A stretch of 64,000 nt of DNA. Source: Monodelphis domestica (Eukaryota; Chordata; Mammalia; Didelphimorphia; Didelphidae). This document shows, one piece after another, positions 33,601-48,600 of this stretch. Numbering within the stretch: the first letter of the stretch is position 1; each line of letters opens with the position of its first letter. Position numbers and translations under genes: made by a program. The notes beneath the pieces were generated by a model, which had not been told where the DNA came from, did no database searches, and saw nothing but the letters and a program-made list of their open reading frames with translations. The stretch is from assembly GCF_027887165.1 (NCBI RefSeq), contig NC_077234.1, positions 189,511,319-189,575,318 of the forward strand. Direction: 5' to 3'.

Positions 33601-36600
33601 ATGGTCTAGGTCTACCATCCATTTATTCAATGAATTTTTATTAGAAAGATTACTTTGAAGTGAAAAAAAGGAAAAAGCCCCAACAAGTAAGATAGTTTTC
33701 TGTCTTCAAAAAACTTAAAGTGTCCAGGGTTAGTCTGGGTGAGCGTGAGTTCTAATAGCCTTTGCGCTGCAGTCTGGTAAACTTTTACCATTACAACTTT
33801 TTATCAAAACTGTTATTGATCTTCCAGCCATTTGTCTTCCTAAAAACTGGAAATATCATGTTACTTATAATCTAGTAAGGGAAACTCAGCAGGGCTGCTG
33901 CTGCCCACACACTCCCAGTGGACCTTGTGACTTGCCATCTTTGACTGCCGGCTCAGTGACAGCACTGCCTAAGCACTCCCAGCCTGTGCTCATAAGACTA
34001 TGAGGAAACCACAATGATTACTAATGGAGTCTGCCACACAGCCAACCATTATTCACTGATTAAATTCTGAATGCAAACATTGCTAAGGTTTAAAAAAATC
34101 CCCCAGGGGGCAGCTGGGTAGCTCAGTGGATTGAGAGTCAGGCCTAGAGATGGGAGGTCCTGGATTCAAATCTGGCCTCAGCCACTTCCCAGCTGTGTGA
34201 CCCTGGGCAAGTCACTTGACCCCCTTTGCCTAGCCCTTACCACTCTTCTGCCTTGGAGCCAATACACAGTATCGACTCCAAGACGGAAGGTAAGGGTTTA
34301 AAAAAAAAATCCCTCACCTTCCAACTTAGAATCAATACTGTATTGGTTCCAAGGCAGAAGAGCAATAAGGGCCAGGCAATTGGTGGTTCAGTGAGTTAGC
34401 CAGGGTCACACAGCTAGGAAGTGTCTGATGCTAAATCCCATCTCTCGGCCTGGCTCTCAATCCACTGAGCCCTCTAGCTGTCTCCATTTATACAAAATTT
34501 TAAGGAAAGAAGTTAATTGTTAAATAAAGGAAACAATATCACTAGTTCTGAATCTAGGAGACAATTCTGGAATCCTATGAAAGCTAATAAAACTTTTAGC
34601 TTATAAATAGGGACAATAATTAATTATTACTTTTTAATCTGGGGGAGTGGGGAGACCAGACTCATAACTTCATTGGTAGAAGAAATTCCAAGTGAGGAAA
34701 CTCTCAAATCGATGTAGCGAGGACCCTGTGCAGGGCTCTAAGAGAATGTAACTTTTACAGATATGCTCTATTATATTGATATTGTTCTTATTATTGAACC
34801 AGTCCTGCATTTATAGTATAAATCCCACATGGTCATAGTATATGATCCTTGTGATATACTGTTGTAATCTCCTTGCTAGTATTTTATTGAAAAATTTTTG
34901 CATCAGTTAGGGGAATTGGTCTAGTTTTCTTTCTGTTTTTACTCTTCCTAGTTTAGGTATCAGCACCATATTTATGTCATAAAAGGAATGGTAGGTCTCT
35001 TTCTTTGCCTATTTTTGTCAATAGTTTAAATAGCATTGGAATTGTTTTTTAAATGTTTATTTTATATTATTATTATTATGTCTAAAAAACCCTTACCTTC
35101 CTTCTTGGAACCAATACTGTATATTGGTTCCAAGGCAGAAGAGTGGTAAGGGCTAGGGAACGGGGGTTAAGTGACTTGCCCAGGGTCACCCAGTTGGGAA
35201 GTGTCTGAGGCCAGATTTGAATCCAGGACCTCTCACCTTTAGGCCTGGCTCTCAATCCACTGAACTACCCAGCAGCCCAAGAATTCACTTGTCAATCTAG
35301 TTGGTCCTTGGGATTTTTTCTTAGGGAGTTCATAGATACCTTGTTCAATTTCTTTTTCTAAGATGCAGTAATTTAAATGTTTTATTTCCTCTTCTATTAA
35401 TCTGGGCAAATTCTTGTAAATATTCATCCATTTTGCTTAGATCATTATTTTTACAGCCATATAATTGGGCAAAATAGCTCCTGATAATTGCTTTAATTTC
35501 CTCTTCACTGGTAATGAAGTCATCCTTTCTGTTTTTTAAAATGGTAAATTAGGCTTTTTAAAAACCAAATTAACCAATAGTTTATCCATTTTATTATTTT
35601 ATTCTTCTCCCCATAAATCAGTTCCTAGTTTTATTTATTAAATGGTTTTCTTTCCATTTTATTAGTCTCTCCTTTGATTTTCAGGATTTCTAATTTGTGT
35701 TTAACTGAGGATTTTTAATTTGTTCTTTTCCTAATTCTTTTAGTTATATGCTTAATTCACTGAGATGATCTTTTTCTATTTTATTGATATGAGATAAAAT
35801 TTCCACTAGGTACTCTTTGGCTGCATCCCATAAATTGTTATCTTGTCTCGTAATTTTCTTTAAACAAATAATTACTTCTATGATTTGTTCTTTGATTCAC
35901 TCAGTCTTTAGGATTAGATTAGTTTCCAGTTATTTTTTAATCTATCCACAGCCCTTTGTAATTTTTATTTGTATGTGTATTTTTGTAATTTTTATTTGTA
36001 ATGATCAGTGCAAGAGAGGAAATTGGAATCTTTCATCAGGGGTGAATGGCAGAAAAGGTGGTTAGAGAGTGAGGCATGCTGGGAAAACAAAGTGACCTGA
36101 GAAAGACCTATATGGAATTCTGGGCCCTTTGAGCTGAGATCTTGACCAGGCAGGATGTGTTTCCTAACCGACGATCTCACCGAGAGCCTAAGAGAATATC
36201 TTGTGTCAATATTCAAGTTCTTCTGCAGAGCCGTCATCTGTCTAATCTCTCCAACAGCATCTCTTCTGAAGAGAAGATCCCTCAAACCCCGAAAGGGGGC
36301 CGTGGACTCACTAAGGAGAGACCGTGGTTCTCTTTCCCCTCCAACTGTCTTGACCTATCTATTTATAGATTCTTTAGGCTATATATATACATATATATAT
36401 AAATAGTTTGAACTATTTAGTTGGGGATAGGGAAGGAGAAACCTAAGTCTGCTAAATTAAGCTGCCTAGGTGAAAGACCGTATTAGAATACCATTAGGGA
36501 TACCGAGTCCCACTTTCCATCTCCCAACTTGCCTTTGGTTTCATCATTAAAACTTATAAACCACAGTCAGATTTGTTAAGCTCCTTGAGGAGGTATCTGA

Positions 36601-39600
36601 ATTAAGATCAACAGAGAGCCATTTTTTTTGCCACTGAGGCAAAGCTTCCACTGAGGTTTGTCTCCGGATCCTCTCTGTGCCTGGGAACCTGGGATTACCT
36701 TTGGGTTTATTTGGTAGGGGAGACCTCTCCACCACCATTTCTCCTCAGGGAACCTCACTATACCTGTGTAGCAACTGTCAACAGCCTCTCTCAGGGAGGG
36801 TGAAAGGGGAATAGGTGCTAGCTCATTCAAGCTTATGCTCTCTCCCACATTCAGATCCTTCTCCAGAAACTCCTGATAGAGCCTTTATTTTAATCTCCCA
36901 AACCACCATTGTTACGTATTGCATGAATGATCTGAAAAGGATACATTTAGTACTTCTGCTTTACTGCATTTAGTCTTGAAGTTTTAATGTCCTAATACAT
37001 GGTTAATTCTTGTGTGCCATGTACTGCTGAGAAAAAGGCATATTCCTTTCTATTTCCATTTAATTTCCTCCAGAGGTCTATCATATGTAATTTTTCTAAA
37101 ATTTTATCTACCTCGTCAACTTGTCTTTTTTTTTTTTTGCTTATTTTTCGTTCATTTGCTTTTGACAGGGGAAAGTTTGAGTTCCTTCACTAGTACAATT
37201 ATACTGCCTATTTCCTCTTGCAACTCCTACACCTTTAAAAATTTTGGATGATATACCATCTGGTACATATATGTCAAGCATTGATGTTACTTCATTATCT
37301 ATGGTACCTTTTACCAAGTTGTAGTTTTCTTTGTTGTATCTTTTAATTAGATCTATTTTTGCTTTTGCTTTGTATGAGATGATTGTTCCTCCTGCTTTTT
37401 TAAACTTCAGCTAAAGTATAATAGATTCTGTTCTAGCCCCTTACTTTTACTCTGTCTCTCTCTGCTTTAAACATGTTTTTTGTAGACAACATATTATAAG
37501 ATTTTGGTTTTTAATCCATTCTGCTATTTGTTTTTGTTTTATGGGAGAATTTTTTCTATTCGCTCCAGTTATGATTACTTTTCCCTATATTTTCCCGATT
37601 TTTAATTTTTCCTTCTTTCCTTTTATCCTATCCCTTCTCATCAAGTATTTTGCTTCTGATCACAATCTTTCCCAATTTGCCTTCTCTTTCTCTTATCCCC
37701 CTCTACTTCTTCCTCTCCCTATAGGTAAGATAGATTCTTATACCCAACTGAGTGTGTATGTCATTCCCTCTGAGTCAATTTTCATGAGTTACCTGCCATA
37801 CTCTGCCCTCAAACTTCCCTTTCATTATAATAGCAATTCTGTGTCTCTTTTATGTGAGATAATTTATCTCATTCTACCTCTCCATTCTCCCAGAGCATTT
37901 TTCTTTCTTATCCTCAGTTTTTTTGGGGGGTAGGGGAAGAAGGATATCATTCTATCACATTTGACTTACTTTCGTGTCTTCTATATTATACTCTGTGAAG
38001 AGTGGATTTGGCTCTCCCCTGATTGTAACAATGAAGGTACTTAAGCTCTTTCCTGATTGTGAAGATTTAAATTACAACTGGTCTAGTTTTAGATTTGAAT
38101 CCCCATTAAGTGTAAACACTTAAGTATGGAGACCTGCCTATTTTCAGATTCAATCACAAAAAGTGCACACATGGTACTTAAAAAGTTAAGTATGAAGATC
38201 TGCCCATTTAGATCTAATCACCCAAAGTGCAAATATCCCACTTAATCATGAAGTGGGAGGTCTGTGACCCATGTGTGTGATAGGGGTAACAGAATTGACT
38301 AACTGCTTTCTGGGCAGTCCTAGAGCAGAGCATCAGCTGTGATTGGTAGACATGAAATTAGGGGAAGTGACACAAGAGAAAAATGCCTTTAAAGAGAGAG
38401 TGCTACATAGAATTTGGGGATTCTTGGAGCAGAGTTTCAACTTAGACTTCTGCTGGAGTTCAATTCTTCATGCTTTTGAGTTGAGGCTGGTGAAGAGGGG
38501 CAGAAGAATCTGCTGACTGGACTGACATTTGGTGAGTGAAAAGCTGACTATTAATTGCTGGATTTTCTGAAGAGACTTCCCAGGTCCTCGGCTTTGCTGA
38601 GGACGGCTGAAACTAATTCTCCCTGCCCAGAGGGGAGTGCTCAGGCTAGATATCTTACCTTTTTCTCTAATTTCTTGTTTCACTCTACATTTTGTAAATA
38701 AATTGTAAATAAAATCTCTTTGGAATTAAATTCCTGGTGATCAACCTCTTAAATGATCAAATCCAACCCTTTAAAAAATAACCCCTTTTCCTCCCTTACA
38801 ATTCCTTCTAATTGCCATAATAGTGATACGATTCTTAAAGAGTTACAAGTATCTGCTTCCCAAATAGGCATATAACCAATTTAACCTTATTGAATACATT
38901 ATGTTTTCTCTTTCCTGTTTACTTTTTTATGCTTCTCTTGAGTCTTATATTTGAAAATCAGATTTTATGTTCAGCTTTGGTCTTTTCATCAAGTATACTT
39001 GAAAATCCTTTCTTTCATTAAATTCCTATGTATTCTCCCCCGCACCCCCAAGATTATATTCATTTTTGCTGGATATGTGATTGTGGTTGTAATCCTAGTC
39101 CCTTTGCCTTCTAGATTGTGATATTCCAGACCCCTGATTCTTTAATGAAGAAGTTGTTAAATCTTGTGCAATCCTGACTGTAGATCCATGATATCTGAGT
39201 TGTTTCTTTTGGGCTTCTTGTAGCATTTTCTCCTTTGCCTGGGGGTTCTAGAATTTGGCTATACTATTCATGAGTGTTTTCATTTGGGGATCTCTTCAGG
39301 GGGTGAGATTAATAGATTTTTTCAATTTCTATGTTACCTTCTGGTTCTACGAAATCAAGGCAGTTACGTTTGATAATTTCTTATAATATAATGTCTAGGC
39401 TCTTTTTTTGAGTATCGCTTTCAGGTAGTTCAATATATATTTCTTGGATAATCTCTTTTGGATCTCTTTTCCAGGTCAGTTTTCCTAATAAGATATTTCT
39501 CATTTTCTGTCCCTCCTCCCAATTATTTTGACATTATTTAGTTTTTGTTTCTTGATGTCTCATGGAGTCATTGGCTTCTACTCGCCCAATTATAATTTTT

Positions 39601-42600
39601 TGGGAAGCGAGTTTCTTTGATGAGCTTTTGCACCTCTTTTTCCATTTTGTCAATTCTACTCTTTAAATTACTGCTTTCTTCAGTAAATTTTTGTACTTCT
39701 TTCCCCATTCTTTTGTGCTTTTTTTAATAAGCTGTTGACTCTTAGATTCATGCCATGATTTTCTTGAATTACTATAATTTCTCCCCCCCAATTTTTCTTC
39801 TACCTCTCTTGATTGCTTTTTGAGCTCTACTAGTTTTTTTTTAATAACACTAATTCAAATTTTTCTTTGAGGGCTTATATGTAGTCATTTTGACATCACT
39901 GACCTCTTCTGAGTTTGTATTTTGAACTTCCCTATTACCATAGTAATTTTCTATGATCAAGTCCTTTTTTTAGTTTGCTCATTTCTTGCAGCCTATTTCT
40001 TAACTTTTCACTTTATGTTTAAGTTGGACTCTATTCCTGAGGTGAAAGGGTCACAATATCAAAGGCGTCAGGCGTGCTACTGTTTTCAGAGCTAATTCTG
40101 GGGATGTGTAAGTTTTTAGTTCTTCTAAAGTAGTAAGATCTAAGCAGAGGTATGGTCATTGCTCTTCTGGTCTGTGCTCTATGAGAAACCAAAAGCATTC
40201 TCTTCCACTCTGAACCTGTATGTGATGAGGGTCTCTGCTCCCCTGTGGCCTCATTCTCTAGTGTGTTAGTGCTCCTCCTCACTCTGAGATACTGGGATCT
40301 GAGTCTGTGACTTGGACCCCTATTTAAAATGCAACAGAATCATGCACCCAGTGTCAGCAAAATGTCCACTGTACTACCTTTTTGACTCACTGCTTGTCCC
40401 TCTAACTTTCTGTCAACTGAGCTCTGGAAGTGGCCCAAAAGCCTCCAATGGCTTGCTGGGCAAAGCCTGCTGCTTCATTGCCTGGGTTACCTGTGCTCCA
40501 TTTTCTTTTTGTTGGTTCAGATGCTCCAGAATTCATTTTGAGGTATTATTTTAAAGTTGTTTGGAAGAGAATTTGGGAGAGCTCAGGTGAGTTCCTGCAT
40601 TACTCTGCCATATTGGATTTGCCCTCTAAGATTATGACTTTTCAAAGGTCATACAGCTAGTGTCAGAGAAGGGTTTGTATGGAAGTCTTACTAATTTCAA
40701 AGCCAGCTCTCTATCCAATAAACCCTGCTGATTTTAACAAAATGTCAAACTACACTCTAGCTAAAGTTCACCACTTGCAAACCAGGAAGGAGTGCAATGG
40801 TATTCAAAAAAGCATCATTATGACTCAATAAGGGGCCCTTGTAATTTATAGTAGCAGTAATTCTGTAGAATATATAAAGAAAACTATATTTAAAAAAAAA
40901 AGAACATACCAAATTTAGCTTCAGGAGAATTAAGAAGCTGTTCGAGAGATGGTGTATGGATACTGGTAGAAGACACAGACTCAGTGTCAGTTGTTTCCAT
41001 TCCTTCTCCCTCCTCTCTGGCTACAGTGTGCATTTCAAGGAGGGGTAGGTCTGTGTTTCTTCTTTCACGAAGATTCTTCAGTGGCTGATGTGAAGAATTT
41101 GAACCTAATGGAAAAAAATAGAAAGAAGGGTATGTCTTTGAATACATAAATGGAATAAAAGATCACAATACTCTTCATGATCTGATAAAAGTAATTCCAA
41201 ATAAGTCTCTATATATGTAAGCCAAAGACTAGCAATGAAAATGAAATGATAATTGGGAGAAATTCAAAAGTGGGAAAACTATTGAACTTAAAAGGGCCAA
41301 GTCATACAAAGAAGGAATTTCTAGTTCACTCTTAAAACCAAGAAATGAATATATTTCATAATGACATGGAAACTTTCATCATTCAATCTATTTCTACAGA
41401 GACTGATAGTTACTGCTTTCTAAGTAGTTGGATGAGAAAAAATGGTCTTCATAAAATTCTTAGAATGGCTGCTTCTAACACACACAAACTTTTCAGTAAC
41501 TCAGGATAGAATATTTTTACATTCCCAAACACATGCATGAATCTTTATTTTTCCACTTTTCTCTTCCATCCATGGCCAATACTTGTATAAAATAGTTGAG
41601 AAGAATATATGTATAAGGGGATAGGAGAAGAATAGTGTAATTAAATTCTATATGGTTAGTGTTAAGATAATAAAACATTTTTAGCAGTATTGCTTTGGGT
41701 TGGGCAAATCTAGTCCCAAAATATGTGGCTTGCTTGCTGCAATAGTTTCTACCTGATTCAGAGATTATTTGTTAGAGTCTAGGCATCCTTTATGGGCAGT
41801 AGGATTCAAATCTAATTATCTCAGGAGAGCTAAAGTCATAATGACCCTTTCTAACTTATGGGGCTACATTGTAGGTAGTACAATCTTTAAAAACTAAACT
41901 CTACTGAAGACGACACTATCATAATAGCTTTGACTTAAGCTTTTTTTTTTTTTAAACCCTTACCTTCCATCTTGGAGTCAATACTGTGTATTGGCTCCAA
42001 GGCAGAAGAGTAGTAAGGGCTAGGCAATGGGGGTCAAATGACTTGCCCAGGGTCACATAGCTGGGAAGTGTCTGAGACAAGATTTGAACCCAGGACCTAC
42101 TGTTTCTAGGCCTGACTCTCAATCCACTGAGCTACCCAGTTGCCCCACTGACTTTAGCTTTTTTTTAATCCTTACCTTCCACCCTAGAGTCAATACTATG
42201 TATTGATCTAAAGGAGAAGAGTGTTAAGGGCTAGACAATGAGGGTTAAGTGATTTGCCCTGGGCTACATAGCTAGGAAGTTTCTGAAGCCAGGTTTGAAC
42301 TCAGGACCTCCTATTTCTGGTCTTGGCACTCAATCAACTGGGCCACCTAGCTGCCACTGACTTTAATTTTCTTATAACCCAAGGATATGACCTTAAAGCT
42401 AATGCTTTGCGAAATGAGGTCTTTTGTCATTTTTTTATCATGAAAAATATTTAAATCAGTATGTTTAATCAATAGCAATAAAGAATGTTGTAGAGTCCCA
42501 AAGATACTAGGACTAAGCATCATCCAATGGAGACTAATGAAAAGAGATTAATGTCAAAGAAAAGGAGATATTACCTGATACAGTATAAAGTATGTAAATG

Positions 42601-45600
42601 AACATTTATTACTTTAAAAGGTTATGCAGGCTGAAAATAAGGCCTTAACTATTTAGATATATTCATGGATAATTTATAAGTTAAAGTTCCTTGATGAGTA
42701 AGTGTGGTATTTCTTATGTTTGTATGATTCCTTAGGAATATAAGAAAGTGGTAAAAGTCTGAATGTAAGGAAACTTAGGTCATCAACAGTTACTACTTTC
42801 ATGAGGGCACACATACTTCTGACAGCAGGGTCACTCTTGAGCTGGAAGAACTGAGCTTCTACTTTGGAAAGCTGCTGCTGCAGTGTCTCCATGGTCTTCC
42901 TGTGGTCTTCCTGTAAATGTCTCATTTGATCCCGGAAGCTACTGCGGAGTGTTTCATTCTGGGATGTTAGCTGACTCACAGTCTGTGCATACTCTGACTT
43001 CAACACCATGTTTTCTGACTGTATTGTACAGAACCTGAAGGATGAAAGAAATTTATCTTCAAAAAGCATTTAACTTTACTCACTGCTTCTTTAGGAAATG
43101 ACTGGATGAGAGAACAGTAAACTCTATTCCTTTATAAAAATTAGGTATACCATCAATTATGACAAAAGCCTTTCTAGATCCTCAATGCTACATTAAAAAA
43201 AAATTTGTCATAGCCTAATTTTTGAGCCAGTATGAAATGCTAGACACCAGCTTCTCTAACCAAGTTTTAACATGTTTAAAAAGGGGGGCAGCTAGGTGTC
43301 TTCGTAGATTGAGAGCCAGGCCTAGAGATGGGAGGTTCTGGGTTCAAATATGACCTCAGATACTTCCTAGCTGTGTGACCCTGGCCAAGTCACTTAACCC
43401 CAATTGCCTAGCTCTTACTACTCTTCTGCCTTAGACCAATGCATAGTATTTACTCTAGATGAAAGGGTTAAAAAAAAATGAAAATATAGAGGATATTTTA
43501 GTATCATTTTATTTCTTTTTTCCAGGGCATGACTATATTAATACTAGTCACTTTCCAATCTCACTTAAAACATAACTACATGCCCAAAGGATAATAATTA
43601 AAAATTTTGAGGGCAAGCTTTCCTCATTATTTTACAGTAGCATCAATGATTTTCCCCCCTCATCAAGTATTTTGTATTTAATTCTAAAAAAATGTAAAGG
43701 GAACTAGGCGGCACAAAGCACAGAGCACTGGACTTAAGAGTCCAGAAAACCTGAGTTCAAATCCTGTCTCAGATACAACAGCTGTTTGATCTTGTTGGAG
43801 TTATTTAACTTCTATCTGCTTCAAATTCCCATCTCTGAAATGGGGATAATTATAACACCTCCCTCACAGAGTCCAGTGAAGATCCAATGAGATGACACGT
43901 GAAAAGCTCTTTGCAAATCTTATAGTCTTATGTAAATGCTAACTGTAATTATGATTATAGTTCTAACATTTACTAAGAGCTGATCAAATAGCTCTCCCTA
44001 GAATTAAATTAATCATATTGTGGACCTTGATAAAAACTAATGGGATTTCTATAAAATCCTTATTACCAGTGTACAAATTAAATTTCATTCATATGCTTAA
44101 CGAAAGATGCTCAATGAAGAATAGTTCCACCTTCTCCTTAATCTGACATACCATATTGTCATCACAGTAGGATAGTGGAGGATCAGGACAGGGAGGTTGA
44201 AGACTAGGGTTTTAATCTGAGCTCTGCCACTTAGCTTAGTTTTACCAACGGCAAAACTAAAGCCAAGAAATAAAAAGTTACCCAAGGTCATACAGTTACT
44301 ATTGTTTCTTTGAGGATTATTGTGAAGCCAAAGAAAGTATGTAAAATGCATTGTAAATCATAAAGTATTTTACAGATATAAGCTACTATTAACTTCCTTA
44401 TTCTAATATCCTCAAACTCTTAAACAGTACTATTTATTCTCACAAAGCCTTTTATATGAAATATTATAGTTATAACTAAAATAAAATTGCAACAAAGACT
44501 AAGTTTCAGAATAGGTGGTGATTCTGTATAGATTGAGGGAGTTTCCTTATTGAGCAGGCTCTGTACCAGTAAGTTACTACATAGTCCTTTTGACTCTAAA
44601 AATTCTGTACTATGACACAATTTAGCTTGGTACATCTATTATGGGGTTACCTGATTTAGGAACACCAGAAAAGCTATAGGGAAATTGTCAATAGAAATGA
44701 AATATTTTAAAGGAAAACAGACCTCAAGTTATAGTGTCTCCAGAACGGGCGATTCAATAGAAAGGACACCAAGAGTTGCAGGATTTAAGATCAAATCTTA
44801 ATTTTGCCACTTACTGCCCATGTGATATTCAGAACCTAATTTCTATAGCTTCAGTTTCCTCAGCCATAAAACAATTTGGATTAGATGAGCTTGAAACTTT
44901 CTTCCAGTTCTACAGCTATAATTCTTTTAAAAAATTTTTTAAATTAAATTTTCTTTATTATTCTGAATTTGAAAATCACCAACACATTTTTATACATTAA
45001 AAGGAAAGAAAAGCTTGTATATGAAGCAGTGAATTTGTTATATATTGTTTGTTTTTTAAAGTATGTATATGTATATATATCTAAAATTCAAAATTGAATC
45101 ATCAGAATTGTTCTATTTGTTTTATATTCCTTCTGTACATATAAAAAAGTTTGATAAATATTAACTTTTTGAATGTTTTTCATTCATTCATGATTTCATT
45201 TTGCTTAGTTCCATGAACTTTTACTGTATCTCAAAATGATTGCTTTCCTTAGTAATCCTGTGTATTATATATTATTTATTTAAAACAGCATTCTGGGGGT
45301 AGCTAGCTAGCACAGTGGATAAGGCACCAGATCTGGAGTTGGTAGGACCTGGATTCAAATCTAGACTTGGACATTTCCTAGCTGTATGACCTTGGGCAAG
45401 CCTTTAATCCTAATTGCCCAGGCCTTAGTGATTTTCTGCCTTAGAACTAATATTTATTTATTTTAACTTTATTTAGTCAATTTAGAACATTATTCTTTGG
45501 TTACAAGAATCATATTCTTTCCCTCCCTCCCCTCCACCCATCCTTCCCACAGCCCACGCACAATTCCACTGGGTATTACTTGTGTCCTTGATCAGAACTT

Positions 45601-48600
45601 ATTTCCATGTTGTTGGTGTTTGCATTAGGATGTTCATTTAGAGTCTACATCCCCAACCATATCCCCATGACTCATGTATTCAAGCAGTTGTTTTTCTTCT
45701 GTTTCTACTCCCACAGTTTGTCCTCTGCTTGTGGATAGTGTTTTTTCTCCTAGATCCCTGCAAATTGTTCAGGGACATTACACCGCCACTAATGGAGAAG
45801 TCCATTACGTTCGATTATACCACAGTGTTTCAGTCTCTGTGTACAATGTTCTCCTGGTTCTGCTCCTCTCGCTCTGCATCACTTCCTGGAGGTTGTTCCA
45901 GTTCCCATGGAATTCCTCCAGCTCATTATTCTTTTTAGCACAATAGTATTCCATCACCAACATATACCACAATTTGTTCAGCCATTCCCCAATTGAAGGG
46001 CATCCCCTTAATTTCCAATTTTTTGCCACCATGAAGAGTGAGGCTATGAATATTCTCATACAAGTCTTTTTCCTTATTATCTCTTTGGGGTACAAACTTA
46101 GCAGTGCTACATCTATAGCTATAATTCTAACAAATAGGTAACTTTCAAATATATAAGCAATATACTGATAAGCTTGATAATTTTCAATAATAATACAGGC
46201 AAAACTACCACCAACTTTTATAAATTCCTTAGCTGTTTCTAGTTTGGGACCAAAACCCCCCTTACTTCATTTTAAGAAAACAGCATTTTAAAGAACAAAA
46301 ATGAAAGCCTGTATAATACATATAGTTAAAAGAATACATTTTAGCAAAATTAAAAAAACATACTTTTCTCGGAGTTCTGCCTCTTTTGCAACGGTCTCCT
46401 GCAGCATCTTATTATGCCGTTCCAGTAGTGTATCATGTTCAGACTGTAATACTTGAAGTTCAGATGCACTGGTTTGTAAATTGTTCTGGGTGTCTTGCAA
46501 TTTCATTTTTAGTTGGTCTATCATTTCTAGGTGTTGTCTAGAGGGGAAATAAAAGGTGAAATCTGATTTTGGAGTTTGAAATATATTTTATTTTTCACAA
46601 TTCAACTCCTAACAGGTGAGCTGTTCAGGCATATCATCAGGAGATAGTATGTGATCAGAGGAAGATATATTACAATGGAGAAGTTGTAACGTATTTATTG
46701 ACACTAGTCTCCACAGTAATAGGCAATCTGGGGTACAGAGAATATCCTTGAGCAAACATTTTACAGCAGAATGAAGTTCATCATTTTAATAGCATAGAAA
46801 GAACTTATTTCAAGTAACATGATTATACCACAAGTGAAATATGACATGGTTCTAAAGTTTACTGAGGACAACTTGGGTATACTCCAATAGGAGAAAGAAT
46901 AGTAGATTATGATAATACATGCATAATGTAGATCAAATTGCTTACTATCTCTGAGAGGGGAGAGGGATGGGAGGGAAGGAGACAATTTTGATCTTATAAT
47001 TTCAGAAAATGTATGTTGAAAATTGTTTTTACATGTAATGGGGAAAATAAAACATCTGAATGAAAAAAGAATGGTATGTTAAGGCTGGGTAAAAATAAAA
47101 GAATAAGCCATAGTCGTTTCTGTGTTAGCTTCTACCTTCAGAAAAAGCTAATGGATAAGAAAAAATAATAAATGAGAAAATGGATAAGAAAGCAAGAAAA
47201 AAATTCAACACAATAATGGTTTATTATCTCACCTCCCCCACCTAAACCAGACATTTTTAGAGTCTAGTTAGATGAAAAATTAGTTAATGAAATTTTTAAA
47301 CAGTCATATCCCACAATTTTTACAAGTGACAGGTTGGTGCCACCATTTATCAGTTTGCATTCTCCATCAACAGATTTCTAAATAAAAAGGTCGAGTTAAA
47401 AATACACAAACATTCCAAGATAGTTGATCTTGCTTAGAATAGTGAGATCATGGTAGAAAAATTCTTTTGTATGCTGAATATCTAGTTATAAAAACAAAAA
47501 AATATATGCATCAAAAGAATTCCTGAATCATCTCTTGCTCCAATTTTTTTTTCTTAATTCACTAAAAGTGATCTGGGAAGTATTTAAAATACCTAGTATT
47601 TCAATATGGTAATTGAATTGTACATAAAGAGTAATGGTTATACAAGAAAATGTATTTCATGACCAATATTCATTTTCAGTTTAAAATGATTTCAAATATT
47701 TACAGGAACCAGACTCAAATAATTTCCCAGGCTATATAAAAACATGTGCTTTATTTTGAATGACACAAGTCCCAGGGAAATTTTAATGTTTGTATTTTTA
47801 ATAAAAACATGCTAAAAGTTCAACATTAAGCCATTTAACAGAGACTAGAGTACATTATATATTTAACAGAAAGACCTAAATGTTCATAAAACTATCTTTT
47901 TTTTTTTAATTTCCTGCCTGAAGTTTGTTGTAGTACCTTAAATGATCAAGTTTCTGACACTGTCCTCAATAGGCAGTGAAACTAAGGATCTAGTTTCTTA
48001 CTGGTCCGGCTATGAGCCAAAATTGGATTATGTGAAATCTGAGTATGGTCTAATCTTGGTGCTTACATACACAAGATGTGTGACTATTCCTTCAAAGAAA
48101 TTTCATTTTAGGGCTGCAGTCTGTATTTGGGGGATGTCCTAATTTTTTTTTATTAATATGTGTGACTTTTTAAAAAGAAAAATATTTTCATTTTGCACTT
48201 AAACACTAAAGAAAAAGGGCAATTACACAATAGAACAAAAGATGAAATTCTATGAAAATACGAATCTCCATTTTGTATCCCTTGCTTTTAGAAATCTAGA
48301 CATTTAACTGTCAATATCCTTCCAATTAAAACCTGAGAGAAAAGGCAAAAACGTCAAACAAAACTTTTGACCAATAAGCATAGTCAAACAAAACAAATTC
48401 ATGCAGAGGGGATGTCCAAATATATCTCTCTTTTTATACTGTATACCAATTACCATTTTCTCAGGAAGGGGGTAACACACTTCATCATAGGCTCTTTGAA
48501 ATATATGATTGATCATTACATTAATAAGAATTCTTGGCAAGTTTTGGCAAGATAGGAAGCAACAAGGTGGCTTAGTGAACAGTGTAGAATCTGGAGTTAG

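Larger units (their letters stand above)
34750..40620 (-). mobile_element. near full-length LINE-1 in sense with GCC2
   Basis: Minus-strand L1 in order: 5' UTR 39950-40620 (minus-strand start CCAATATGGCAGAG), ORF1 region 38880-39950, ORF2 36920-37990 and 34750-35990. ORF2 includes the PKKKSQGPTRLTSEF segment at 35239-35427, upstream of the reverse-transcriptase core. It is interrupted by an LTR (37994-38800), an LTR-like element (35997-36916) and a SINE (35082-35279). Too many stops for activity. Confidence 0.75.

Noticed and set aside
34106..34309. tRNA genes, suggested by A- and B-box motifs in many places
   Set aside because: The boxes belong to tRNA-derived SINEs with long unrelated bodies and A-rich tails; no cloverleaf forms.
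37994..38800. A target duplication for the LTR inside the L1
   Set aside because: Neither candidate 5' end gives matching flanks (CTGAT or ATACTC versus ATTCC).
43011..43021. Internal acceptor ATACAG in the GCC2 exon ending at 42817
   Set aside because: Using it breaks the phase with the upstream exon; the acceptor at 43035 restores KFCTIQSENM.
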